Below are positions 50,901 to 59,134 of a DNA stretch of 59,992 nucleotides, in pieces. Position 1 is the first letter of the stretch. Every line of letters begins with the position of its first letter. The stretch comes from Clostridiales bacterium (GTDB lineage Bacteria; Bacillota; Clostridia; Saccharofermentanales; Saccharofermentanaceae). The position numbers and the translations under genes are program-made. The stretch lies in assembly GCA_017428155.1 (NCBI GenBank), contig JAFRRJ010000006.1, forward strand, positions 1 through 59,992, written 5' to 3'. Below the pieces are notes generated by a model. The model had not been told where the DNA came from, did not search any database, and saw only the letters and a list, made by a program, of their open reading frames with translations.

Positions 50901-53104
50901 TAGATCGTGTTGCCGAGAAGCCTTGTCCCGTTCCACACCTCGTATTCAAGATCCTTGTTCTTCTCGATCAGATCATCAAGTTCCTTGAAGACCTTAAAGT
51001 CGTCGATCTTATTCTTTTTATCCGGCTTTTTACCGCCGATCTTTTTGTTAGGGAAAACACGGTCCCAGACCTTATTGCCTTCTTCGATCAGTTTCATATC
51101 GAAAACAGGTTCATAAGAAGCATTGGGATCGAAGATGCCAAAACCTTCTTCAATGCCAGATGAGGAATCTTCAGAAGAGCTGATGATCTCGTCAATAAGG
51201 ACCTGCTCCTTGGTAGTAGGAGATGTGAGAACAGCGAGCTTTTCAGAAGCTTTTGCAAATACCGGAGCGTGGTCCTTCTTCATCTGCATGATCATGTCCA
51301 GAGCAGCAGTGCGCTTTTCTTCCGACTTGTCCGAAAGAAGTCTTCCGATAAGTTCTACCTTGTCATCATCAGTCATGGACATCAATAAAGTTATGGTATT
51401 CTGACGTGCATCGGCTCTCTTAAGCCTCAGAAGGTCTTCCAGGATAGAATAGCAGATCACCGGGAGCTGTCCCTTTCCGGAAGCGATCTCAGGATCAAGA
51501 TCTGAAGTATCACGCTCAATTTCATGCTTCAGCATCCGGAATGCACGGTCTCTTGTATATTCCTCGGCATCGCCGACGGCTTTAGTGAGGATCTCGTATT
51601 CTTCCCTGCAGACAGGTTCATTGAGAAGAAGTGCAAGTGCCTTCTCTCTGGCATAAGTCTCAACAGAAGTTATGTCTCTTGCAACTTCCAGTGTCAGCGT
51701 CTGATCTTTGGCGGCACTTGCGCAATATGCCATACGGGAAACACAGTCTATCTTGGAAAGCGTCACTTTATACCACGGGAATACGATGCCTTCATACTCG
51801 ATCTTCTTTTTAGGAAGATTCTCCATTATCTTCTTCAGAACATCATAAGCTTCCCTTGCTTGAGTCTCGTTATTAAAGTAGAGTTCCGGATTTGCATAAA
51901 CTCTCCGGAAGGTAAATTCACGGTATGCAGCATCCGGTTCTTTAAGATTCAGAGAGATAGCATAGCCTATATTGACCATAAACGAGCTCATAATTATGGC
52001 AACAATATCAGTCTCATCACTGAATTTACTCAGGATCTTAAGTGAATCCTGTGCATTGTTGCTGAAACTCTTAAGGAAATATGCTGCCGTAAGTTTCTGC
52101 TCACGGTTACCTTCGTATACAAGTTCCAGAGCCTTTTTGCAGGCATCTTCTATACTGGCGGTTCCTATAGCCCAAAGACCCAGATAGATCTCCATATGAT
52201 CATTGCTTGAGAAAGCCTTTTCGAGCGCGGAGGGATCAGTAAGATACTGATATATAAGTGCGCTCTGCTTCTTGTTGATCCTGTCGCCGCCCTTTTCTTC
52301 ACCTGAGACAAGGCCGGTAAACATCTCGACGGCACGCTGAACAGAAGAGAAACGCATAAGATCGTTATCGAGAATGACCTTATAGATATAGTTAAAAGCA
52401 TCCATGGTGCCGTAGTCCATATTCTCGCAGACTGCCTGACGCAGGCCTTCCTGAAGGCGGGCAGCGAGGAGGAGCTTTTCCATAAGCTCATACATCTTTA
52501 CATCTTTACAAACAAAAATACTGCGTATTAATTCAATGCTTACGTTTCCGCCTGAACCAAGCACGGTGTCTTCTATCGCTTGGCAGATTTTCCTGTCACC
52601 GGAATCTATCAATGCGGCAATTACAAAATTAAATCTCGAGGAACCGTATTGGTTCTTATATGCCGTTACTTCCTCGGAAACGTTCTCGCTCAGATAATCA
52701 TACATATCGGCGCCGAGAGCCGAGAATCTGATAAACTGATCCAGGATCGTATTTATCAGATGAATATACTGGCAGTAATCACTGCTCCTGAAATTCCTGC
52801 GGTAATAGGAATCTTCATACTGGTATTCCTTGACACGGTCGATCTCATAGTAGAAGTGCGGCAAAAGCTCCGTCTTGATGACTTTCTTTAAATCCTTCTC
52901 ATACTTCTTGTAAAAAGCCGAAGGGACGCCTTCTTTAAGTGCCTGCTTGTACGGCTTTTCAACACCTGTCTTTGTAACCGAATGCGGAGCGGTGACATTT
53001 TTGACCAGACATTGGAATTCCGGAGTCGTCCCTGACAACTTCTGCTCCATTTCCTTTTTGACCCGCTCGCTCACTTTCTTGTACAAGTCATATGAACCCG
53101 ACAT
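47945..53104 (-). CDS. Giant DUF4132 domain protein
   Basis: A 1719-residue soluble protein. The N-terminal two-thirds look like long helical HEAT-type repeats (AYFLKSFSNNAQDSLKILS and similar). DUF4132 lies near residues 1300-1480 (TFTEQYRRTRIMFEEAM, MIDSLVFECGGDFGLWKD). The end (VIHLDGGLMINVLPVHSQ, FLPFVDDDPKTAEIISKILLFADD) is a conserved C-terminal module found with DUF4132. E. coli MolR/YehI-like proteins carry the same domain, but no biochemical function is established. No WGR domain is seen at the N-terminus, unlike many relatives. GTGGAGG precedes the ATG. The gene ends a four-gene operon. Confidence 0.9.
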   Translation of the reverse strand: MSGSYDLYKKVSERVKKEMEQKLSGTTPEFQCLVKNVTAPHSVTKTGVEKPYKQALKEGVPSAFYKKYEKDLKKVIKTELLPHFYYEIDRVKEYQYEDSYYRRNFRSSDYCQYIHLINTILDQFIRFSALGADMYDYLSENVSEEVTAYKNQYGSSRFNFVIAALIDSGDRKICQAIEDTVLGSGGNVSIELIRSIFVCKDVKMYELMEKLLLAARLQEGLRQAVCENMDYGTMDAFNYIYKVILDNDLMRFSSVQRAVEMFTGLVSGEEKGGDRINKKQSALIYQYLTDPSALEKAFSSNDHMEIYLGLWAIGTASIEDACKKALELVYEGNREQKLTAAYFLKSFSNNAQDSLKILSKFSDETDIVAIIMSSFMVNIGYAISLNLKEPDAAYREFTFRRVYANPELYFNNETQAREAYDVLKKIMENLPKKKIEYEGIVFPWYKVTLSKIDCVSRMAYCASAAKDQTLTLEVARDITSVETYAREKALALLLNEPVCREEYEILTKAVGDAEEYTRDRAFRMLKHEIERDTSDLDPEIASGKGQLPVICYSILEDLLRLKRADARQNTITLLMSMTDDDKVELIGRLLSDKSEEKRTAALDMIMQMKKDHAPVFAKASEKLAVLTSPTTKEQVLIDEIISSSEDSSSGIEEGFGIFDPNASYEPVFDMKLIEEGNKVWDRVFPNKKIGGKKPDKKNKIDDFKVFKELDDLIEKNKDLEYEVWNGTRLLGNTIYKSYSKETDTYSVPFPELWDEFYDKSVKSEDQLLRLDWILIRDYRKLNDINGFLDYCNKYVEEFFGSDYKETNLKKLKHYDSFSIVIDYLIGKHAISELKADIGRAIAYHMIKSDDPMIFSFTKADIIGNARTNLEREELTRTPICDDVFSFFVSGIPSDSKSFPIKYALVDKFDGDYFRDNELWRYSTRNSRTGKMNTPDIGSYISACANGLISKDFLYKRFFDGFEKETLELLSTLIIFIRERDDAKSTRLRTYSYRTNYAIRAFLGKTFENKPIDPKTLTESDMKLLELAEECYETFIPFIVGKELKRGDSPTDYSAYIHSVNRLYGLEFFVGILKAFGKSTFNRSRYGYSNNDSKEAVLSHLLAVCVPDSRDGDVKEQAQKLKEMIKGTDIRDQRLIEAALFSPEWLDIIGEFLGFDGFRSGCYYFMAHMNEHFDEKRKAAIAKYSPISADEFNAGAFDSNWFKEVYSVLGEKRFDEIYDAAKYISDGAKHARARKYADAATGKLDARKTREEIEKKRNKDLLMAYAIIQGSDADIRDRYCYIRQFIKESRKFGAQRRASEKLAGETAIKNMATAQGYQDETRFILKMENEIATGLASFWAPHAVGDIEMCLYVDGGKVSTKVVKGGKELKSVPAAIKKDDYVLELQEAKQTFTEQYRRTRIMFEEAMESRTVFTVEEIDALKDNPVLTDMIDSLVFECGGDFGLWKDLKKKKGSDVYIVHPYTLFKAGVWKDMQKLIFDNEIVQPFKQVFRELYVKTDEEKNCLDSRRYAGNQIQTKKTVGVLKSRRWIADVEDGLQKVYYKENIIATIYALADWFSPSDIEEPTLEWVAFYDRKTGERIKIADVPDILFSEVMRDVDLAVSVAHAGGVDPEMSHSTVEMRRAIAEFTCKSFKLKNVSFTATHALIKGERASYNVHLGSGVIHLDGGLMINVLPVHSQRRGRIFLPFVDDDPKTAEIISKILLFADDSKIKDPFILDQIV

Positions 53105-53128
53105 ACCCTTCCTCCACTATATAGATCT

Positions 53129-53575
53129 TTACCACATGCGTCCGGCCAGCATCGTCAGTCTGACAAAGCTGACAGTATCATTCTCTTTCAGTTCTATCCT
53201 GCTTTCCTTTAATTCTTCTTCAGTCGGTGTCGGCTGTTTTGAATCAACCTCAACCAGTTCGTCGTTGATAAAAATGGCAACAAGCCCGTCCCTGTATGCA
53301 GTTACGGCTGTCTCCACGGCCTTGTTCGCATCCGGCATCTTATCGTTATAAACGATGCCGAAAGAGACTCTTCCTATCTCAGAAAGGTCTTTTATCTGTT
53401 CTTCGGTTAATGGGGCTTCTTTATTCTTTGCTCTCTTTATAAAATCTCTTACCATGATCCTGACAGTCTCTTCTATCAGTTCATAAACATTCAAAGGAGC
53501 CTTCTCAAATTCAAGAGGAACAGTCTTGATTCGCCTGTTCTTCCCTATACTTTTCTGATTTACCTGAACGATCAT
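53129..53575 (-). CDS. Possible beta-grasp (ubiquitin-like) small protein
   Basis: A 148-residue protein with a suggestive beta-grasp pattern: strand MIVQVNQKSIG, strand IKTVPLEFEKAPLNV, a helix VYELIEETVRIMVRDF, then later strands with FINDELVEVD and DTVSFVRLTMLAG. Spacing between these and the final strand-LxG resembles ThiS/MoaD-type small sulfur carriers. The C-terminus is GRMW, not GG, so classical conjugation is not expected. I place the start at ATG 53575, with AAGGGA upstream; a longer frame (53620) lacks one. It is 24 nt upstream of the DUF4132 gene. Fold assignment is inference only. Confidence 0.6.
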   Translation of the reverse strand: MIVQVNQKSIGKNRRIKTVPLEFEKAPLNVYELIEETVRIMVRDFIKRAKNKEAPLTEEQIKDLSEIGRVSFGIVYNDKMPDANKAVETAVTAYRDGLVAIFINDELVEVDSKQPTPTEEELKESRIELKENDTVSFVRLTMLAGRMW

Positions 53576-53590
53576 ATCCCTATCCCTTAA

Positions 53591-53670
53591 CCGGGTTTCC
53601 CGGCAAATGTTGTTTCCCAAAAGACCCGTTGCCTGCCAACAAACAATGTCATTATAACATGTTTGCAGGC
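53591..53670 (-). promoter_or_regulatory. Internal promoter and candidate operator before the beta-grasp/DUF4132 genes
   Basis: On the minus strand an extended -10, TGTTATAAT, reads from 53659 down to 53651. The inverted repeat GCCTGC (53631-53636) and GCAGGC (53665-53670) encloses it, with partial extension of the arms. A second hairpin CCGGG/CCCGG (53591-53603) lies next to the ribosome site. This suggests independent, possibly regulated, expression of the last two genes. The -35 is not clear. Confidence 0.5.
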
Positions 53671-53693
53671 GCTTTATGTTAAGCTTTATTCCG

Positions 53694-54068
53694 TCATAAG
53701 CTCAGGCCCTGTTCACTTCCGCGCTCATCGTTAAAAAGATAAAGAACGTCTGCCTTAAAAGGCTCGGGAACCCTGGTATAATCCGCCTTCAGTATCTCAT
53801 AAGGTCCTGAAGTGTATGAGGATAGCAGGTGTACGGCTTCGCCCGTTATATCATCGTTATCGGATGTGATAATGAGGTTCTGAAGAATGTCTTTCAGAGA
53901 CCCTGTCATGCCTGAAATATCCTGTCCGTAAAACGGATCCATTACCCTGTCAAGATAGAATAAAAGCCTCTTCTTTGCTTCAATATCTTCCCCGTCGAAA
54001 ACTGCCTTTACAGCATCTGCGCCGGCCTCGAAAATCTTTATCTCCGCATCTCCATAATGACTTCCCAT
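53694..54068 (-). CDS. Small soluble protein in the DUF4132 operon
   Basis: A 124-residue acidic protein, mainly helical (AEIKIFEAGADAVKAVFDG, AKKRLLFYLDRVMD). It has no membrane segment and no known motif. A clear ribosome site (GAGG) precedes the ATG. It lies between the zinc-ribbon/TPR gene (42 nt away) and the possible beta-grasp gene (118 nt away), so it is most likely a component of the same system. Confidence 0.62.
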   Translation of the reverse strand: MGSHYGDAEIKIFEAGADAVKAVFDGEDIEAKKRLLFYLDRVMDPFYGQDISGMTGSLKDILQNLIITSDNDDITGEAVHLLSSYTSGPYEILKADYTRVPEPFKADVLYLFNDERGSEQGLSL

Positions 54069-54110
54069 AATTAAATCCTCTGATACAAATCCTTCTGTAA
54101 AGTTAATCGC

Positions 54111-55643
54111 TTATCTGGTCAGAACACTGTCGCTTCTCAGTCCGATAAGCTCGTTCTTTCTGTCCTTCAATCTCTTCTCGAGTACGCTTTTCTCTTTGCG
54201 GTACTCATCTATTTCCTTCTCAAGTTTTTTGATCATCTGCTCATCACTGTCATCCGTTTCCGGGAGAAGGCCGGAATTTGCGGCTATCCTTGCATCGCAC
54301 GACAGATAATTATTCTTTGCCGTCGTCAGCTTGCGCTTATTGACTGCAATCTCACTAAGCACATCCATTACTTCCTGAAGCTTTAGGAAGTATTCGGCAT
54401 CTTTAACGTTTATGTGCTTCATCGCCTCTTTGACCTGCATCTTCGCACGGTTGACATTAATATAATTCACACCGCGGGAAACCTTGATATCACTGACTTT
54501 AGACCATCTTCCCGCACTTAGGATGCGTCCGAGACGGGCTTCAAAATCTGTCGGGTCAACCATCAGGACATGCGCAAATCTCTCCTCTGCATCAGCATAA
54601 TAGCCCGACCCCATTGCATTAAGAGCCTTCTCAAGCGGGTGCGCGAAAAACAGTGATACACCATACGCTACGCCGCAGGAACTGCACGCATAGACTCTCT
54701 TGATCTTATCGAGATTAAGACCTGCACCGCACTTATCACAAACGATCTTCCGGTCATAAGAAATCTCCTCTTCTTCATCTGAAGAGGAATCAATACCGGT
54801 CTCTTCACTTGATTTTTCAGCATTCCCCGCTTCATCATCTGCGGGTTCAAGCTTTTCCAGCGCTTCAAACAATAAAGGATACTTCTTCTCAAGATCTTTT
54901 ACCTCTTCATCGATCTTCAAGACTCTGGAATGGACAGCAGCAGAACGCAGATCATTTTCCTCCTTGATCTTGCCGGTTCTTTTATCGGATCTGGCGACAG
55001 CAATACCCAGAGCTATAATGCCTGCTACAGCCATAATCGACGGCCATATGACTGACTTGCCGGAACTCAGGAAAGTCACGAACAAAGTGATACAGGCAAT
55101 CATATAGGGAATAAATATCAGATGGAAAAAACACCCGAAAATTCCATCGTTTTCAGACTGTCCTTTTAATCTTTTTCTGTTGTCATAGGAAGTGATCTGT
55201 TTGGCTTCCTTCCTGATCCGGATTATCTCGTCCGCAGTCTCAGCTATCTCGGCAAGCTTGTCAAAATACGCACCGTGTTCAGAGCTCACATGTGTTTGAG
55301 CAACAGAAGCTTCGTCAGCAGCCTGGGAAAAATCATGCTTATCAAACTTGTCAGTGTCTTTGAGTTCATCAACTGACGATGCCTTGGCCGCGCAAAGCAC
55401 AAGCCCGAGGAGCGCTTTAAAGTTATGCGGATCGTTAACCAGTATATCCTTGTATCTGAGCCTTGCGGTATCGAACTCCCTGCACTTCAGGCATTCATCA
55501 GCCCGGCTCATTATCTCATCATCATGGAAATCCACGTAACTGAATTTTGTACCGCAGAAAGGGCAGTCAAAATACTCCCTGTCGCTGTCAAAGACCAGTA
55601 CTCCGGCGCATTTTGCACATGTATAACTCTTTAACACTGCCAT
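54111..55643 (-). CDS. Double zinc-ribbon/TPR membrane protein
   Basis: A 510-residue protein built of two similar halves. Each has a zinc ribbon (CAKCA...CPFCG at residues 9-34; CDKCG...CSSCG at about 302-325) followed by a TPR-like pair (FDTARLRYKDILVNDPHNFKALLGL; YADAEERFAHVLMVDPTDFEARLGR). Between them are a coiled segment, two membrane helices (about 177-225) and an acidic linker. The end is a coiled coil (MIKKLEKEIDEYRKEKSVLEKRLKDRKNEL). It is the first gene of the DUF4132 operon and could be the membrane platform. AAAGGGGGAGAG precedes the ATG. Confidence 0.82.
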   Translation of the reverse strand: MAVLKSYTCAKCAGVLVFDSDREYFDCPFCGTKFSYVDFHDDEIMSRADECLKCREFDTARLRYKDILVNDPHNFKALLGLVLCAAKASSVDELKDTDKFDKHDFSQAADEASVAQTHVSSEHGAYFDKLAEIAETADEIIRIRKEAKQITSYDNRKRLKGQSENDGIFGCFFHLIFIPYMIACITLFVTFLSSGKSVIWPSIMAVAGIIALGIAVARSDKRTGKIKEENDLRSAAVHSRVLKIDEEVKDLEKKYPLLFEALEKLEPADDEAGNAEKSSEETGIDSSSDEEEEISYDRKIVCDKCGAGLNLDKIKRVYACSSCGVAYGVSLFFAHPLEKALNAMGSGYYADAEERFAHVLMVDPTDFEARLGRILSAGRWSKVSDIKVSRGVNYINVNRAKMQVKEAMKHINVKDAEYFLKLQEVMDVLSEIAVNKRKLTTAKNNYLSCDARIAANSGLLPETDDSDEQMIKKLEKEIDEYRKEKSVLEKRLKDRKNELIGLRSDSVLTR

Positions 55644-55700
55644 GAAATCTCTCCCCCTTTCAACGGCATTCCCCGCAAATACCGTCTGTCCATATATGGA

Positions 55701-56408
55701 TTATACAACTGCTCCGATCAGATCAGCCAGCTTAGTTACATCCTTGATCTGATAAGCCGCGTATCCCTTAATATCAGGCTCATCCTTACGGTTTATCCAG
55801 ACTGCCGTAAGTCCTGCATTATAAGCACCTGTGACATCGCTAAGATAAGTATCTCCGGCAAACAGAATATCCCGTCTTGTGCTTCCGGGATTCTGCTCAA
55901 GGATTTCATCTATCGCCATATCAAAGAATTCGCCGGAGGGCTTGACTTTGCCAAAATCGGCACTGGACCATACCTTTCTGAAGTAATGTCCAATGCCCTG
56001 ACTGTCCAGAAGGATCCTTAAAGCACCCGCGGTAAAGCCGCTGTTGGAGAGGACATACATCGGGATGTTCATCTTTTCGAGCTTGGAAAGCATATCATCA
56101 AGACCGTCATAAACTCTTACCCTGTTGCATCTCATAAGGAACTCCGCTTCCTCTTCCGTGCTCATTTTCACGGGCTCTCCTCCGAATCTTGCGGCATACA
56201 TAGGAAGCTCATCCTTAACAAAAGGAAACTCCATTCCCTGCTTATGAAGATCAAGCATATGCAGGAATAATTCCTCACCATAAGCCTTTATCTCATCGAA
56301 CGTGCACTTATCCTTATAGTGCGCCTCCCAGAGAGGTTTTAATCCGAGATTAAAATCCATCGTAAGGTCTTCCACAAGCGTCTCAAAAAGGTCAAATACA
56401 AGTATCAA
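55701..56408 (-). CDS. HAD-superfamily hydrolase
   Basis: A 235-residue phosphatase-like protein. Motif I is VFDLFETL: nucleophile Asp followed by Phe in place of the acid/base Asp, as in haloacid-dehalogenase-like enzymes (FDxxGT type). Motif II is VLSNSGF, motif III is the Lys in GKVKPSGEFFD, and motif IV is LFAGDTYLSDVTGA. The start is a TTG with GAGGG upstream, since an in-frame stop lies just before it. It lies 18 nt after the alpha/beta hydrolase gene, so the two may be cotranscribed. Substrate is unknown. Confidence 0.88.
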   Translation of the reverse strand: MILVFDLFETLVEDLTMDFNLGLKPLWEAHYKDKCTFDEIKAYGEELFLHMLDLHKQGMEFPFVKDELPMYAARFGGEPVKMSTEEEAEFLMRCNRVRVYDGLDDMLSKLEKMNIPMYVLSNSGFTAGALRILLDSQGIGHYFRKVWSSADFGKVKPSGEFFDMAIDEILEQNPGSTRRDILFAGDTYLSDVTGAYNAGLTAVWINRKDEPDIKGYAAYQIKDVTKLADLIGAVV

Positions 56409-56426
56409 TCCTGATTACCCTCACGA

Positions 56427-57107
56427 TCATTCTCCAAGGAATTCAAGCACAACACGGTTAAATTCCGGCGCATTCTTATTCGCAATAAAATGATTGCCCT
56501 TGATTATTGCAAGCTGTGAGCCGGCGATCTTCGAAGCAATGAGCCTTGTGTGATCTTCCCTGATCATATCCGATGTCCCTGCTATCACAAGCGTGCGTGC
56601 TTTGATGCTTTTAAGTTCATCAGGATCCACATTAGGGTCATTGACCATAAGCCCTAACATCTCGGCATTCTGTTTTGCCTTCTCGCTCTTATGCGCAGAC
56701 CGGGATGCAAATTTATACCCTATCTCGATTGGCAGCTGGATAGAACGCTTTACTCCTGAAGGGTCAAGATTTGCACCGTTCAGGATCAGACGCTCCACGC
56801 GTTCCGGATATCTCATTGCGAAGATCATTGCGGTATTGCCGCCGTCGGAGAACCCCATAATATGCGCTTTCTCTATACCGTGACGGTTCATAAATGCCAG
56901 CAGGTCATCAGCAAACTGCCGTATGGTGAACGGCGCGGTCCCTCTCGGACTTTTCCCGTGTCCTCTGGTATCTATCGCATACACATGGTAAGAAGACGAG
57001 AACTCATCGATCTGATGTGCAAAGTAACTGCTGTCCTCGCCGTTTCCGTGAAGAAGAATTAACGGGAATCCCTGCCCTTTCTCGATATAAAAAAGCTCCG
57101 CTTCCAC
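56427..57107 (-). CDS. Alpha/beta hydrolase
   Basis: A 226-residue hydrolase. The oxyanion strand is LILLHGNGEDS, then YAIDTRGHG, the nucleophile elbow GFSDGG, and a catalytic Asp in VIAGTSDMIRED, with His in IIKGNHFIANKN. The core resembles proline iminopeptidase/esterase-like enzymes. The start is GTG with an ideal AGGAGG about 8 nt upstream. It is divergent from the GNAT gene at 57308 and is followed by the HAD gene. Confidence 0.92.
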   Translation of the reverse strand: MEAELFYIEKGQGFPLILLHGNGEDSSYFAHQIDEFSSSYHVYAIDTRGHGKSPRGTAPFTIRQFADDLLAFMNRHGIEKAHIMGFSDGGNTAMIFAMRYPERVERLILNGANLDPSGVKRSIQLPIEIGYKFASRSAHKSEKAKQNAEMLGLMVNDPNVDPDELKSIKARTLVIAGTSDMIREDHTRLIASKIAGSQLAIIKGNHFIANKNAPEFNRVVLEFLGE

Positions 57108-57307
57108 CAGGGGTCCTCCTGTGAGATTTATGTTTCAGTAAATTATATCAAAGGCAGCCCGTATCAGGACGACATACGGAGGATACTAAGTACGCCCTAA
57201 GCTCTTTGCATATTATGGTAATCGCGAAAATATGATATAGTGCTCTTTATCGGAACCGGGGATTTGCTGCAGTAAGAACGGACCCGGATTATGGAGGAAT
57301 CAAGAAA

Positions 57308-57790
57308 ATGATCAGAGAAGTTAAAAAAGACGATATTCCCGGATGTGTTGATATTATAAAAAAGAGCTTCAAGACCGTAGCTGATGAGCTCGGCTTCACC
57401 GAAGAAAATGCTCCGAGGTTCACTGCGTTTGCAACTACTGAAGGCAGGCTTTTCTGGCAGATGGAAAATGAGCCCCGCCTTATGTTTTTATATGAGGATG
57501 ATGGCGTTCCGTGCGGCTATTATTCATTGCTGATTCAGGACAATAACGAATGCGAGCTCAACAATCTTGCAGTCCTTCCTGAATACAGGCACAAAGGAAT
57601 CGGCAAGCTATTATTTGACCACGCCTGCGAGTCTGCAAAAAGCAAAGAATGTAAGCGCATGAACATAGGAATCGTTGAGGAGAATCAGATCCTCCGCAAA
57701 TGGTATGAGCAGAACGGTGCTGTTCATACCGGAACTGTAAAGTTTGATTTCTTCCCGTTTACATGCGGGTATATGGTAAAGGAATTATAA
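57308..57790 (+). CDS. GNAT family N-acetyltransferase
   Basis: A 160-residue acetyltransferase. The acetyl-CoA loop is LAVLPEYRHKGIGKLLFDHA (RxxGIG), with CGYYSLLI before it and VEENQILRKWYEQNGAVHTG as motif B. Several Cys residues are present in the middle (ACESAKSKECKR). Substrate is unknown. GGAGGAA lies about 9 nt before the ATG. It is followed by the GrpB-like gene after 19 nt. Confidence 0.92.
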   Translation: MIREVKKDDIPGCVDIIKKSFKTVADELGFTEENAPRFTAFATTEGRLFWQMENEPRLMFLYEDDGVPCGYYSLLIQDNNECELNNLAVLPEYRHKGIGKLLFDHACESAKSKECKRMNIGIVEENQILRKWYEQNGAVHTGTVKFDFFPFTCGYMVKEL

Positions 57791-57809
57791 GTTATATTTT
57801 TATAATTTT

Positions 57810-58322
57810 ATGAAGAAGCAAGTTGTAGTACAGCCTTACAACGTATCGTGGAAGACGGATTTCGAAGCTATAAGAGACGAATTATATCCGTCTCTTAAAG
57901 ATCTTGCATTGGGGATCGAACATGTCGGAAGCACTTCTGTCGAAGGACTTTCGGCCAAGCCGGTTATCGATATCGATGTCGTCATAAAAGACAGAAGTGT
58001 TCTGCCTGATGTTGTATCCGCACTTCAAAGTATCGGCTATTCACATGAAGGCGATCTCGGCATTCCGGGCCGCGAAGCATTCAAGTACGAAGGGAAAGAT
58101 CACCTTAGAAAACACCATATTTATGTTTGTGCTGAAGATGCTGATGAATTAAAAAGGCATATAGCATTCCGTGATTATCTCAGAAGCAATCCGGAAGCTG
58201 TTATAGAATACGGCAGGATCAAAGAGGAAGGCGCGAAGCTTTATCCTCAGGATATCGATAAATATATTGAGCATAAAGCACCGTTTATTGGATCGGTTTA
58301 TAAGAGAATCGGTTTACAATAA
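57810..58322 (+). CDS. GrpB/UPF0157 family protein
   Basis: A 170-residue protein of the GrpB family, a nucleotidyltransferase-like fold. The diagnostic block is IEHVGSTSVEGLSAKPVIDIDV (residues about 34-55), preceded by VQPYNVSWKTDFEAI. Late His and basic residues (RKHHIYVCAE) complete it. The same domain is fused to some dephospho-CoA kinases, but its activity is not established. The ribosome site is weak. It is 19 nt downstream of the GNAT gene. Confidence 0.93.
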   Translation: MKKQVVVQPYNVSWKTDFEAIRDELYPSLKDLALGIEHVGSTSVEGLSAKPVIDIDVVIKDRSVLPDVVSALQSIGYSHEGDLGIPGREAFKYEGKDHLRKHHIYVCAEDADELKRHIAFRDYLRSNPEAVIEYGRIKEEGAKLYPQDIDKYIEHKAPFIGSVYKRIGLQ

Positions 58323-58347
58323 AGCTATACGGGGACAGGAGTCAGGT

Positions 58348-59082
58348 TTGATAAATATGGAACAGATCAGCATAAAGAAGCTGTTATTGTATATCGTTAC
58401 ACCTACGACAGTTCTGAGCCTTTGTTATCTGATACTGGGGCATTTCTGTTCGATGCCTTATATCCTGCTGTTCTGCCTTCTGGGCACAGTTACTCTAGTT
58501 CCGATAGAGCTGGGGATAATCCTTTTCGCCGGCAAAAAAGAATACGGATCATATACTTTGAAAAGCGCATTGTCAGGACAGGTCAAGGCGCCGGTATGGA
58601 AAACCCTGCTCTTTGCGTTTCTGTTTTTCAGTCTGGCAGGATTATTGTCTGCTTTTGCTGCCCCTCTCGAAAACAAACTCCTCGAGCCGCTCAGACTGGC
58701 ACTTTTAAGCCGCCTGCCTATAGGGTTTGACTGGCAGAATATTGATTACATAAGGAGTTTTTCCAGGCCGCTCATAGTGTTTACATGCATATACTACGGA
58801 TTATTCAATGTGATCATCGGACCTGTAACTGAGGAATTGTTTTTCAGAGGTTATCTGACATCGCATTTCCGCATTCAAAACCGCTTCACGCCAATACTGA
58901 TAGCAATACTTTTCTCGCTTTATCATTTCTGGCTGCCGTTCAACAACATCTTCAGGATCCTGGTATTCGCACCGGTCGCATATGTTGCTTACAGACAGAA
59001 AAACATATATATGAGCATCTGCCTTCACTGTATGTGCAATCTGTTTTCAGTGATAGGATTTGTGGTAGAAGTGTTAAAGTAA
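58348..59082 (+). CDS. CPBP family intramembrane metalloprotease
   Basis: A 244-residue protein with about seven membrane segments. The motifs are GPVTEELFFRGYL (EExxxR), LYHFWLPFN (FxxxH) and CLHCMCNLF. I place the start at TTG 58348 because AGGAG (58337-58341) is at ideal spacing; ATG 58357 is next best. A longer frame from 58267 would overlap the GrpB-like gene. It is a second CPBP gene in this window, unlike the LytTR-linked one at 22766, and no regulator is adjacent. Confidence 0.9.
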   Translation: MINMEQISIKKLLLYIVTPTTVLSLCYLILGHFCSMPYILLFCLLGTVTLVPIELGIILFAGKKEYGSYTLKSALSGQVKAPVWKTLLFAFLFFSLAGLLSAFAAPLENKLLEPLRLALLSRLPIGFDWQNIDYIRSFSRPLIVFTCIYYGLFNVIIGPVTEELFFRGYLTSHFRIQNRFTPILIAILFSLYHFWLPFNNIFRILVFAPVAYVAYRQKNIYMSICLHCMCNLFSVIGFVVEVLK

Positions 59083-59134
59083 AAGCGTTATTGTCTATTT
59101 ACTTACCGGGATAAAAAAGGAACTGGATCATTCA

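Noticed and set aside
57206..57241. A promoter with TTGCAT and TATAGT before the GNAT gene
   Set aside because: The spacing is 24 bp, well outside the normal range; a TATGAT at 19 bp is possible but weak.
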